From NCBI RefSeq assembly GCF_902167145.1, contig NC_050098.1, positions 81,322,207-81,386,206 on the forward strand: DNA of 64,000 nt, given 5' to 3'. Positions 1 through 10,090 of the stretch are shown one piece after another. The DNA is from Zea mays (taxonomy: Eukaryota > Streptophyta > Magnoliopsida > Poales > Poaceae). A program made the position numbers and the translations under genes. The stretch's first letter is position 1, and every line of letters starts with the position of its first letter. The notes below the pieces were generated by a model, which worked only from the letters and a program-made list of their open reading frames with translations, did no database searches and was not told where the DNA came from.

Positions 1-3000
1 CTTCTAAGCATACATGGTGACAAGCATTTAGTTCAATCAACAAGTTATCTCATGTAACCTCATTTCACTTCTTACTCGATGCAGTACAAGGGGTCAAGCA
101 GTCTCATTAGCTGCGAGAAGCAAATGATTCGAATCGAGTTTTAACCTTGCAAGGTAAACCTAAACACACGGCATGTCAGGGTACTCCGACTCCACACATG
201 ACAACCGTCCCCATCGATTCCTCGTTCGCGTCCAGGCCTCACCGCCTTGGCATACAATGCTCCACTGGCCCCGGCTGTCGCCGTGCAGTGACCGCACTTG
301 TACCCACCATAGCTAGCATGGGAGACCCACTCTCAGGTCGCATGAGGGATAAAGTCCGCGCCCGGCTTCACTCAGGTACTAGGTTTACCGGTTACCATTT
401 TTCCCGACATGTGCTTAGCACGTTCAAAAGCTTGACTCAGGTATCCACACATTAATCCTTAATTCTTTTTCCCGTCTCATGGTCAAGGCATCCTCCCTGG
501 ATCCAAGTCCATAGACCAACATATATCCCGTTATCAAGATGAATACAATCAATTCCTGACCTCGCGCGAGTGCTAGAAAAATCACTCGACTTCTACCGAG
601 ATCCTGATTAGCATGCAGCTAGTCGACCTAGCATACTAGTATTCATCTCAAAAAGGAATCCTAAGTTCATGCAACTAGAGGTTTCAAGCAACTCCTACAC
701 TTAAGTGCACATTACAATCCTACAAGCATTAAGTGTAGTAAAATAGCATAATTAACAGGTTATGCATAAAACCGGGGCTTGGCTTCAATTGCTGGGGCTG
801 CGGGGAGATCCTCAATAGCAGCCTCAGAAGCCTGCTCCTGGTCCTCCTCTTGGACATGTCCTTGCTCGGGGATGGGCACGTACTCTCCGTCGGCAAGATT
901 ACAATCTAATGAATGAAATGTGTAAGATACATGCATGATATGATAGTGTACTTTTAGAAATTACAACTTTTGACTGTGTATGATCTACTTGAGTTAAACA
1001 AGGTTAACTTTACTCATGTAAGACCCTTGGGTGGTATACTTGGTAAATTGGGTTAAACTTAGCTAAGGCAAGTGGTAGGTTTATTTTTTTGGGGCTCCAC
1101 TGAATTCCTTTTTAAACTTTAGTGAGAGTTGATAAGTACTCAAGTTAGACTTATTGGGGTGAGGTTTATTCCTTCTTTCCTTTTCTTTTATTCTCTTTAA
1201 TGTTTTAAAGTGGGTTTGAACTACAAGTTGCTTTTATAAAATTCCAAAAATTCTGCAAAAATTACAGTGGCTTGGTGCTGGTGTATGTTTCTCTGTCTCA
1301 AAATTTGGGGATCAGAAAGTGAATAGTTTTCTCTAGACAAAATTATTAAATTCTAGGGCAGAAGGGGTGCTTTGAACTACAACTATTATTTAACAGTGGG
1401 TAATTCTCTAAAACTTATTTTTGCTGGCTTTTAGGTGCTATAACATGACTTGATACAAATTTCTAGTCATTAATACCTTTTAGTTATTTTACTATGGTTT
1501 TCTCAAGTTTCTAGCCAAGTAGGTGCTTTCTACTACCACTATATTTGAAAAATATCAAACAACAGAGTTCTTATTTTTCTTAGTTTGTATTTTGTGCAAG
1601 AGCAATCATTCTGAAGTTTGGCATCTTTTTTCTTAAGGCAAGGGGTGGTATGCATTATTTGAATTAAGTGGCCTTTCTCATAAATCCTTAGCAATAGGTA
1701 TGAGTTTGCTCCTTTTTCATGGGTTTGCATTTTTCACTGGTGGTTTATCTCATTATGAACTTAGCAAATTTTTGGTTGCCCATTATTGCATCATTAGGGG
1801 TTGTTCATGACTTATTTGGAAAATGCCTCATTATCACTTTATATTTATTTTCCTTACTTAAAATGTTGGGCTGAGGTGTTCTTTAATTTTGTAGTGGGGC
1901 TCTGGTGGTTGTAAGTCCACTGGATTTTTATTATCCATTTTGGGTATAGTTTTGTAATTCTAATAATTGATTTTCAGTTCAAACAAGGCTAAATAAAATA
2001 TTTTAATTTAAAACTGATCTGAACTAATGATCTCTTTATTTTTCCTAGGTTCTCTGTTACTTAAGCAAACTAGGAAAAATAATTCTAATCATTGTTCATC
2101 AATTTCTAATGCCTTTCTGATTTTTCCTAAGTTTTGGGCAAAATAGCTTTAAATGAATATCTACATCATATTTTTCAATACTGGGGTTCCTACTATTTTT
2201 TAAATAGTGTCTAAATGAGGTTTGAATACCTACAAATTTTCTTAGGTTCAGTACAGAAGTAAAACTAATTTTCCTTAATTAAACAAGGTTTGGTCAGTTT
2301 CTGTCTTTAATTTTAAACTCTAAAATTTAGAATAGAAGGCATAGGGTTTATCATTTTTAAATGATAGTTCATAATATTTAGGATTTAGCAAAATTAGTTT
2401 GGCAACTTTTTATTAAGAATTCATCAAGTTATGGGTTTTCTAAGTTCTCTGGTTATTTAAAAAGATTAACATAATTGATTTAGTGGAAAACCACTTTGCA
2501 CGGGGGTCCCTGGCAGGTATTTTAAGTTTTCTTTGCGGATCAGTCCCTAGGCTACTATTCACATGGGTCACTGAGGTTACAGAAAACCCCTCGGGTTCTT
2601 CAAATCCAAACCCGAGGTCCTTCTCCTAACTTAAACAGTAACCGCGGCGGAAGAAAGGGCGGAGGGGCTTACCGACAGCAAGATTGCTCTGGTGAAGTGG
2701 TCGAGGACATAGGGGAGGTCTCGGGGATCACAACGGTGTGCGGGTCGCTGTCGGGGATGGTCGGAGTTGGCCGGTCCACGTGCGCAGGCGGGGATGCTCG
2801 TCGGCGGCGAGGAGTCTGGCCTGCTCACGGCGAGATAGTTCAATTGGACGGGTCAGAGAGGTTCACGGGATGCCAGAGAAGATATGGGTGCAAGGAATTG
2901 GACGGAGACTCACCGGTTAGCTCTGTCCACGCGCTGCGGCGAAAGACCAAAGTCCGGTGAGGTCGATTTCGGGCCTCCGGTGAAGTCCGGTCTGGTCCGA

Positions 3001-3197
3001 GGGCTTGGAAAGCTTCACGGGCCATTGGTGGAGCTAGCCGAAGCACTGGCTCGACTTGGGGGTGGCTGGAGTGGGCTGGCCACGGCGGCCGAAGCTCTGG
3101 CGGCAGTGGCGGGCGGAATTGAGCTCGCCAGAGCTAAGGAGAGGGGGCTGGCCGGTGAAGGTGAGCGCGGGGTGAAGTGAGGCGCGCCCGGGGAGGC

Positions 3198-3203
3198 TTT
3201 ATA
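3198..3203 (-). promoter_or_regulatory. TATA box of LTR D
   Basis: TATAAA on the minus strand in the context GGCTTTATAGGCG. It sits just upstream of the GC-rich leader and at the same place as in the other four LTR copies of the family. It is read as the element promoter by position and conservation only. Confidence 0.6.
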
Positions 3204-3528
3204 GGCGAGGACGAGCACGGCCGAGGGCGGGGCTCTGACATGCGCTCGGGGCATGCGCGGTGAATGCTAGTGCGCTCTGGCGCCTGGCACAGCGTCGAGC
3301 ACGAGGCAGCGCAGAGAGAGGTCAAGTTCAAACGCGGAAGGAGAAATCATGTTTGTCTCATTGCCACACACAGGGAGAAAATCTCTGGTTTGACGTGTCT
3401 GAGGCACGCGTCCCAATGCCATCTCCTGCCACATGACAGAGGAGTTAGTTAGGCACATTTTTGTTAATGGGGCCATTAGGATTCGAGTTAGGGATCAAGG
3501 TGAACACCCTTGATCTTTGGCTCAAGGT

Positions 3529-3554
3529 CTGAATTTCAGAATTCTGAAATTCAG
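3529..3554. repeat. 26-bp palindrome in U3 of LTR D
   Basis: A perfect self-complementary 26-mer centred on GAATTC, with CTGAATTTCAG on one side. The other family LTRs have a related palindrome at the equivalent place, upstream of the TATA box. Confidence 0.8.
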
Positions 3555-3941
3555 AATTCCCATTAAGTCCCCACATGAGAAGCTTGATTTGGGGTTTTAT
3601 TTGAGTTATTTTGGCTAAGCTTTCTCAACCTTTCTTGTTTCTTATTAAATATACTTCAATTTTTATAATTGGCTCAAGTCATAATATCAATTTTTTCATA
3701 CCCTTTTCCTTATTTTCTTGAATTTTGCTCATGGGGCTCACTTAGGGTTTTTATTAGGGTTGCAACATTCTTACCTTTTTGAAAGACCCATTTGTTTTGA
3801 TCATGATACTTTTAAGTATATGCTTGGTGAATTCTTTACTCTTAAGTTAATTTGATGCTCATGCTTACTTTGGTTCACATAAAATGATGGTTCTTGGTTT
3901 GGCATTTTAAGAGAAACCCTAGGTGACACTGGGGTGTCACA

Positions 3942-3992
3942 CGGACATTGCACAATGCAGTGTCTGGTGCACACCGGACTGTCCAGTGCACA
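3942..3992 (-). repeat. Probable copia C 3' LTR remnant
   Basis: About 50 bp rich in the GTGCACTGGACAGTCCGG type of motif that is repeated in C's intact LTR (38760-39060). It follows the integrase reading frame directly, with no RT or RNase H, which implies an internal deletion joining integrase to LTR. Too short for certainty. Confidence 0.45.
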
Positions 3993-4329
3993 CCGAGTAG
4001 AAAACCAATATCACAACGTCTTTGAAACTTCCCTAGGTGTTGGTGTTTCTTGTAGATGTAGCATTTGCATCCAAACACCCGAAAGAAGGAGACGTCTGGT
4101 TTTTTCCCATTTAGTAGTTCATAGGGTGTCTTCTCAAGTAGCCGGTGAGGAAATAGTCTGTTTGATACATAGCATGCAGTGTTGACAGCTTCAGCCCAAA
4201 ACCTCTCCAGTGTGTTATACTCATCAATCATTGTTCTTGCAAGAGTGATCAAGGTCTTGTTCTTCCTTTCAACAACTCCATTCCATTGAGGTGTGTATGT
4301 TGCTGAAACTTCATGCTTGATCCCAATCT
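3993..4329 (-). pseudogene. Copia integrase, C-terminal half (element C)
   Basis: The minus-strand translation contains ITLARTMIDEYNTLERFWAE, followed by the GCKCYIYKK and FQRRCDIGF motifs that are usual downstream of the DDE core in copia integrases. The catalytic glutamate region (NGVVERKN) is encoded near 4270. The first half of the enzyme lies at 34831-35374, on the other side of element B. The frame ends near 3995, where it runs into LTR-like DNA. Integrase would insert the cDNA into the genome; this copy is split and truncated and cannot be functional. Confidence 0.8.
4325..4329. repeat. TSD of element B (left copy)
   Basis: AATCT directly before the LTR terminus TGTGGCAGAACC at 4330. 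It matches AATCT at 34826-34830 directly after the other terminus. Five bp is the usual Ty3 TSD length. Confidence 0.9.
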
Positions 4330-4475
4330 TGTGGCAGAACCGCCCGAATTATTCCAGCTTAAGTGCTTAAGTCACGTCTCAGGGGCCGTAACACACTTAA
4401 ATCGGAATAACCCGTCAGTCCCTCAGATCTAGTCTGATAAAGCTACTTAACCAGGATCAAATTCCACAATCTCAC
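4330..4475 (-). repeat. Outer 146 bp of the 3' LTR of element B
   Basis: Matches the terminal part of the 5' LTR of B starting at 30161 (TGTGGCAGAACCGCCCGAA). It is cut off at 4475 by element A and resumes at 19439. Confidence 0.92.
4471..4475. repeat. TSD of element A (left copy)
   Basis: CTCAC immediately before the 5' LTR start TGTGACACC. The same pentamer follows the 3' LTR at 19434-19438. Removing A plus one copy restores the uninterrupted LTR sequence seen at 30297-30320. Confidence 0.92.
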
Positions 4476-4858
4476 TGTGACACCCAGTGTCACCTAGGGT
4501 TTCTCTCAAGTGCTAACCCAAGAACCATCATCTTATGTGAATCAAAAATGAGCATGAACATCAAGTTGATTTAAGAATAAAGAACCCACTAAGCTTATAC
4601 ATAAAAGTATCATGATCAAAACAAATGGGTTTTTCAAAAGGCAAAATGTGCAACCCCAACAAAAACCCTGATTGAGCCCTATAAACAAAATTCAAGAAAA
4701 TGGGGAAAAGAGTATGAAAAACTTAGAATCATGGCTTAGGCCAATTATAAACATTGAAGTATATTTAATAAGCAACAATAAAGATTGAGGAAGCTTGGCC
4801 AAAGCAATTTAAATAAAACTCTAAACAAGCCTCTCATGTTGGATTTCATTAAGGAATT

Positions 4859-4884
4859 CTGAAATTCAGAATTCTGAATTTCAG
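4859..4884. repeat. 26-bp palindrome in U3 of 5' LTR A
   Basis: Perfect self-complementary 26-mer centred on GAATTC, 384 bp from the LTR start and about 450 bp upstream of the TATA box. Repeated at 15142-15167 and 34415-34440, and with one mismatch near 23570-23595. Confidence 0.85.
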
Positions 4885-5332
4885 ACCTTGAGCCAAGATC
4901 AAGCGTGTTCACCTTGATCCCTAACTCAAATCCTAATGGCCCCATTGACAAAAACGTGCATAACTAACCTCTCTATCTTGTGCCAGAAGATGGCATTGGG
5001 ACGCGTGCCTTAGACATGTCAAACCTGAGATCTTCTCCCTGTGTGCGGCAGTGAGACAAACATGATTTCTCCCCTCTCTATCTCTTAATCCAGTCAGCAA
5101 AACCTGCTAGCCTCCACACACAAACGACAAAGGGACCTGAGAGGAAGAGATCTCTCAACGGGAACATGGCCATAATCTCAAAGATTTGGGGCCAATCCGC
5201 GCTTAAACTCGACCTCTCTCTGCGCTGCTTCGTGCTCGACGCTGTGCCAGACGCCAGAGCGCGCACTGGCGTTCGCCGTGCACGCCCCGAGCGCTTGTCA
5301 GAGCCCTGCCCTCGGTCGCGCTCGCCCGTGCC

Positions 5333-5338
5333 TATAAA
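5333..5338 (+). promoter_or_regulatory. TATA box of 5' LTR A
   Basis: CCTATAAAGCC just upstream of a GC-rich leader. Conserved at the same position in all five family LTRs here. Element transcription probably starts about 30 bp downstream. Confidence 0.7.
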
Positions 5339-5863
5339 GCCTCCCCGGGCGCGCCTCACTTCACCCCGCACTCACCACCGCCGGCCAGACACCCCTCCTT
5401 AGCTCCGGCGAGCTCCTTTCCGCCCGCCATTGCCGCCAGAGCTTCGGCCACCGTGGCCAGCCAACTCCAGTCACCCGCAAGTCGCTCCAGCGCTTCGATT
5501 AGCTCCGCCATAGGCCCGTGAAGCTTTCCAAGCCCTCAGACCTGGCAGAACTTCACCGGAAGGCGAAGATCACCCTCACCGGACTTCGGCCGCCCGCCTG
5601 CACGCGTGGACCGGACACTTCGGTGAGCCATTCTTCAATTACTCGCGCACACACCTTCCTTGATCCCTGGTGAAGCTCTCTGACCCGTTTGATTGGTCAA
5701 TTTCGCCCTGGATAGGCCGGACTCCTCGCCGCCGATGAGCTCCCCCGCCTGCGCACGTGGACCGGCCAACTCCGACCATCCCTGACGGTGACCCCCACAT
5801 CGTCGTGACCCTCAGGACCTCCCCTAGACCCTCGGCCACCTCACCGGAGCAACCTCGCCGCCG

Positions 5864-5873
5864 GTAAGCCCCT
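5864..5873 (+). other. Candidate 5' splice site in the LTR leader
   Basis: CCG/GTAAGCCCC marks the change from GC-rich leader to AT-rich sequence. The GTAAGCCCCT motif is kept in the other family LTRs (16146 in the 3' LTR of A; minus strand near 33440, 22577 and 2671). Splicing is inferred from motif, base-composition change and conservation; no transcript evidence is available. Confidence 0.4.
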
Positions 5874-7232
5874 TCGCCCTTTCTTCCGCAGCGGGTACTG
5901 TTTAATTTGGGGGAAGGACCTCGGGTTAGGATTAGAAGAACCCACGGGGTTTTCTGCGATGTCAACGACTCATTTGAATAGTAGCTCAGGGACTAGTCTG
6001 TAAGGAAAACATAAAACAACCGCCAGGGACCCCGTTGCAAAGTAGTTTTCCATTTAATCATTTCTATTTAACCTTTTTAATAAACAGAGAACATAGAAAA
6101 TTCATAACTTGATGAATTCTTAAGCAAAAGTGGTCAGACTAATTTTGCTAGATCCTGAATAATATGAACTATCATTTAAAAATAATGAACCCTATGCTTT
6201 CTGTTCAAATTTTTAGAGTTTAAAATTAAAAACAGAAACTGACCAAACCTTGTTTAATTAATGAAAATTAGTTATGCTTCTGTGCAGAACATAAGAAAAT
6301 TTGTAGATGTTCAAACCCCATTTAAACACTGTTTAAAAATAGTAAGAACCCCAGTATTGAAAAATTTAGTGTAGATATCCATTAAAAGCCATTTCTGGCC
6401 AAACCTTAGGAAAATCAAAAAGGCATTAGAAATTAATGAACAGTGAGTAAAATTATTTCCTAGTTTGCTTAAGTAACAGAGAACCTATAAAAAATGAAGG
6501 GACCTCTAGTCCAGATCAGTTTTAAAGTGAAATGTCTTATTTAGCATTATTCCAACTAGAAATCAATTATTAGAATTACAAAACCAGATCCAAAGTTGAT
6601 AATAAAAATCCAGTGGACTTGTAACTACCAAAACACCACTGTAAAAATAATAAACACCTCAGCCCGTCATTTTAAGTAGGGTAAATAAATATAATATGAT
6701 AATGAGTCATATTCCAAATAAATCATGAATAACCCATAATAATGCAATAATGGGAAAACAAAATTTTGCTAGGTCAATAATGAGGAAGGCCACCAGAGAA
6801 AAGTGCAAACCCATTAGCACGATGCAAAATAATACCTATTGCTAATATTTTATAAGAAAGGACATTTAATCCAATTAATGCATACCACCCCTTCCTCTAA
6901 GCAAAAAGGTACCAAACTTTAGAATGATTGCTCTTGCGCAAAATAGAAGCTAGGAAAAATCAGAAATATGTTGTTTGATATTTTTCAAACATAGTGGTAG
7001 TAGAAAGCACCCCTTTGGCTAGAAACTTGGGAAAATCATGATAAAATAACTAATAAGAATTAATGGCTAAAATTTTGTGCCAAGTCATGTTATAACATCT
7101 AAATGCCAGCAAAAATAAGTCTTAGAGAATTACCTACTGTTAAATGGTAGTTGTAGTTCAAACCATCCCTTTTGCCCTAATATTTGGTAATTTTGTCCAG
7201 AGAAAACTATTCACTTTCTGATCCCCAAATTT

Positions 7233-7287
7233 TTAGTTGCATGAACTTAGGATTCCCTACTGTTAAATGGTAGTTGTAGTTCAAACC
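7233..7287. other. Deletion junction with filler DNA in 5' LTR A
   Basis: Relative to the 3' LTR, about 618 bp (17513-18130) are missing. In their place are about 55 bp made of two local copies: 7233-7255 repeats 7290-7312 and 7256-7287 repeats 7133-7164. Such patchwork filler is typical of template switching during repair or reverse transcription. The lost segment held the LTR ORF seen at 17875-18039. Confidence 0.8.
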
Positions 7288-8110
7288 TCTAGTTGCATGA
7301 ACTTAGGATTCCTTTTTGAGATGAATACTAGTATGCTAGGTCGAGTAGCTGCTTGCTAATCAGGATCTCGGTAGAAGTCGAGTGATTTTTCTAGCACTTG
7401 CGCGAGGTCAGGAATTGATTGTATTCATCTTGATAACAGGATCTATGTTAGTCTATGGACTTGGATCCAGGGAGGATGACTTGACCATGAGACGGGAAAA
7501 AGGAATTAAGGATTAATGTGTGGATACCTGAGTCAAGCGTTTGAACGTACTAAGCACATGTCGGGAAAAATGGTAACCGATAAACCTAGTACCTGAGTGA
7601 AGCCGGGCATAGACTTTATCCCTCATGCGACCTGAGACTGGGTCTCCCATGCTAGCTATGGTGGGTACAAGTGCGGTCACTGCACGGCTGCAGCCGGGGT
7701 CAGTGGAGCATTGTATGCCAAGGCGGTGAGGCCTGGACGCGAACGGGGAATCGATGGGGACGGTTGATGTGTGTGGGGTCGGAGTGCCCTCACATGTCGT
7801 GTGTTTAGGTTTACCTTGCAAGGATAAAACTCGATTCGAATCGTCTGCTTCTCGCAGCTAATGAGACTACTTGACCCCTTGTACTACATCGAGTAAGAAG
7901 TGAAATGAGGTTACATGAGACAATTTGTTAATTGAACTAAACGCTTGTCACCATGTATGCTTAGAAGGAGCAAACCTAGCTAAGATAATGATGTTAGAAT
8001 TTGAAAAGCTAAAAATTAATTTTAGAAACAGCTAGTGCTTTTGGCAAACCAAACCCCTCAGCCAAACAACTGCATAGTCTAGAGGTAGAGGAGTAGACTC
8101 CTCACACCGG

Positions 8111-8166
8111 GTAAGTCTAGCTGAGTATTAGTATACTCAACCTTGCTTGTGGCATAATTTTTGCAG
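8111..8166 (+). other. Candidate mini-intron in U5 of LTR A
   Basis: GTAAGT at 8111 and TTTTTGCAG ending at 8166 frame a 56-bp segment with a small inverted repeat (CTGAGTAT...ATACTCA). The site pair is kept in the other LTRs. At 56 bp it is below the usual minimum for plant introns, so it may only be a donor and an acceptor used with other partners. Confidence 0.3.
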
Positions 8167-8180
8167 GTGCGATTCAAGAT

Positions 8181-8273
8181 ATGGTTGATGGTGTGACTTG
8201 GCCTACCAACCTGCCACCGGGTTGGACGGTCGAGTGGGATGCTGCTCCGGCAGGAGAGGAGCACGAGGAGTAG
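8181..8273 (+). CDS. 30-aa LTR-embedded sense ORF (5' LTR A)
   Basis: ATG to TAG, 30 residues beginning MVDGVTWPTNLPPGWTVEWD and ending in the acidic tail GEEHEE. It lies 15 bp after an acceptor-like TTTTTGCAG and about 400 bp before the PBS, so it would sit in the long 5' leader upstream of ORF0. The same ORF, with exactly the same length, is present in the other three LTR ends in the window (19028-19120 plus; 19607-19699 and 30475-30567 minus). I do not recognise a domain. It could be an upstream ORF, a terminal exon, or chance. Confidence 0.4.
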   Translation: MVDGVTWPTNLPPGWTVEWDAAPAGEEHEE

Positions 8274-8587
8274 TGGGCTAGGCCTTGCCCCTTTCCTCGA
8301 TACCGACGACACCGATTATCCGCTGCTTTTTATTTCGTGAACTCTTATTTGCTACTCGAGAAACTCCGATCTATGTAATAATTCAGTACTTAATTTGAGG
8401 TTTCTATTTTATTGTATTTCTTCTGTGACTCACCTTCGAGTGAGATTGTGGAATTGGATCCTCGTTAAGTGGCTCTATCAGACTAGATCAGAGGGACTGA
8501 CGGGTTATTCCGATTTAAGTGTGTTACGGCCCCTGAGGCGTGACTTAGGCACTTAAGCTGGAATAATTCGGGTGGTTCTGCCATAGC

Positions 8588-8599
8588 TGGTATCAGAGC
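8588..8599 (+). other. Primer binding site of element A
   Basis: TGGTATCAGAGC, complementary to the 3' end of initiator tRNA-Met, two bases after the 5' LTR. It primes minus-strand cDNA synthesis. Confidence 0.9.
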
Positions 8600-8958
8600 A
8601 AATTCCACCACAGAGAAGGACAATAAACTATGGATACCATTTTCAAAATTTAAAACTTGCCTAGAAACTGCTACGGATTGTCAGGACTAGACCGCTAGAC
8701 CTAGGACGAAAGGCCTTAGGCATAGAGGGAGGAATAGGTGGCTAATTAATTAGGCCCCGTGGGCCAGTACTTAGACTTTTTAAGGATGCCCTAAGAGCAC
8801 CCTATTATTTGGAGAGGAGACGATACTTCCAGCATGCATGCATTATAAACACAAAAGGGAATTAAAACTTGAGCTAACCCACTTCCTTTAAAAACCATCC
8901 GGGCTCTCTTTTTCTTTTTCCTTCCACCATAATCTTTACCTTTGGTTCCCTTCCGCAG

Positions 8959-9833
8959 ATGAATTCACCCACCCCCGCCAGTGGAGGAGACACTCGTTTC
9001 AGTTCTGACTTCCTTTCTCGCGATGGCTTTCCTTCCATCTTGTGGGAAGTGCTTAACTCTGCCGGTTACCCTACACCCCCTTTGTACACGGTGCAGTTGT
9101 ATGAGGAGCACCGAGTACCTCGTTGTCGGGTCTAGCTAACTTTGGAGGCTCATCCCCTTCAGCCGGGTTGGCGTTCTCTTGATTCTGAGACAATTGGACT
9201 CAGGACGGACGACACCATTGAAGCAGCAGCCATGAAGACTCTGACGACTTTCTGTGGCTACCATCCCCTGGAGATGGTGATGCACCCCTTGGGACTCTTC
9301 CCTTCTGAGAAGAAGGATGACCCCATGTGGTGTAACCGCATGAGCCATGTGAAGGATGTGTGGGCAATGTATCCTGACTTGGTTGGGAGGGTCACTGTTC
9401 AGTGCATGAGTGCGCTGTACCGCCTTCAGGCCATTCAGAGTGACTCTATGGCACACCTTGCTAACATCGCTCAAACCGCCAAGCTCACCCTCGACAGTCG
9501 AGAAGATTTTGTGGTCGATTTATCCACCGAGTTGGTAGAGAAGGATCTACAGGTGGAAAGGCTGAGCCAGCGCATTACCACCTTGGAGCAGCAGGTGGAG
9601 ATCCGAGACAACACTATTGATGTCTTGGAGAACCAGCTCCACGATGTGCAGAGGGAACTCGAAGAAGCAAATGACCACCTGGACATGCACCACTTGGAGA
9701 TGGAGGCCAATGAAGCCGGAAGCGAGGGAGAAGAGGCTCCCGAGGAGTTAGGACCAGCCCCTGTGCCAATGGGACTACCTCTGCGATGCCTCCTTCACCC
9801 GTATCTAGTGTCGCTTCCACCGCTCCGGGTTGA
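8959..9833 (+). pseudogene. ORF0 upstream of gag (element A), disrupted
   Basis: The start is MNSPTPASGGDTRFSSDF. The middle carries the motif LEAHPLQPGWRSLDSETIG and a region ending CHPLEMVMHPLGLFP-like. The C-terminal third is heptad-like (VEKDLQVERLSQRITTLEQQ onward) and predicts a coiled coil, followed by an acidic linker. Compared with B's copy (28912-29787, exactly 876 bp), A has a TAG at 9133-9135 (codon 59) and loses one base near 9765, which shifts the end of the frame. With that base counted, both copies span 292 codons including the stop. It is separate from gag and lies between the PBS and gag. I recognise no enzymatic domain; extra ORFs are known in several plant LTR elements. 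A structural or RNA-binding accessory role is only a guess. Confidence 0.7.
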
Positions 9834-10090
9834 TCAGTCACTTCGACACTTTTAGGCGGATAGAAACCTATGCGAGCTTAGTTAATGTCAGATTTTGGAC
9901 TAGGCTTACGAGTACCTTTTCCCCTAATGTAACCCTGTGAACTTTCAAAACATGTGGGATGTTTGTAATCATGTTATCTTCATTTCGAACCTAATATTAT
10001 GATTATGGCATTTTTCCTTCCATATGAGATAATATCTTGTCGTTCGAAATGGTGAATTAGGATAACAATGGCGACAATCTCTGTTTTCAG
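9834..10090 (+). other. ORF0-gag spacer with acceptor-like site
   Basis: Non-coding, AT-rich 257-bp stretch. It ends in CTGTTTTCAG directly before the gag ATG, a good 3' splice-site match that is also present in element B (minus strand, 28653-28662). It suggests a spliced subgenomic RNA that brings gag near the cap, but this is inference only. Confidence 0.4.

Larger units (their letters stand above)
1..3941 (-). repeat. LTR of Tekay-type Ty3 element D (partial)
   Basis: The sequence is collinear with the minus-strand LTR of element B (30161-34825) from about 620 bp inside that LTR to its terminus, which here reads GGGGTGTCACA at 3931-3941. The left part lies outside the window. No polypurine tract follows the terminus; copia sequence does. 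This is therefore the outer (5') LTR of a minus-strand element or a solo LTR. It holds the family's GC-rich leader (about 2630-3260) and an AT-rich middle (about 900-2600). The left TSD lies outside the window, so insertion cannot be proven. Confidence 0.85.
4476..8585 (+). repeat. 5' LTR of element A (4110 bp)
   Basis: Starts TGTGACACCCAG and ends GGTTCTGCCATA, where the 3' LTR ends in CCACA. It is about 565 bp shorter than the 3' LTR because of a deletion with filler DNA at 7233-7287. U3 is short (TATA at 5333). The transcribed leader (R-U5) is therefore over 3 kb: GC-rich at 5200-5900, AT-rich at 5900-7300, mixed afterwards. Confidence 0.95.

Noticed and set aside
2697..3476. Host-like GC-rich ORFs in LTR D
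   Set aside because: The same region recurs in all five family LTRs as the GC-rich leader; not a host gene.
8079..8312. 77-aa antisense ORF near the LTR end
   Set aside because: Mirror of the conserved sense 30-aa ORF; its frame differs between copies at both ends.
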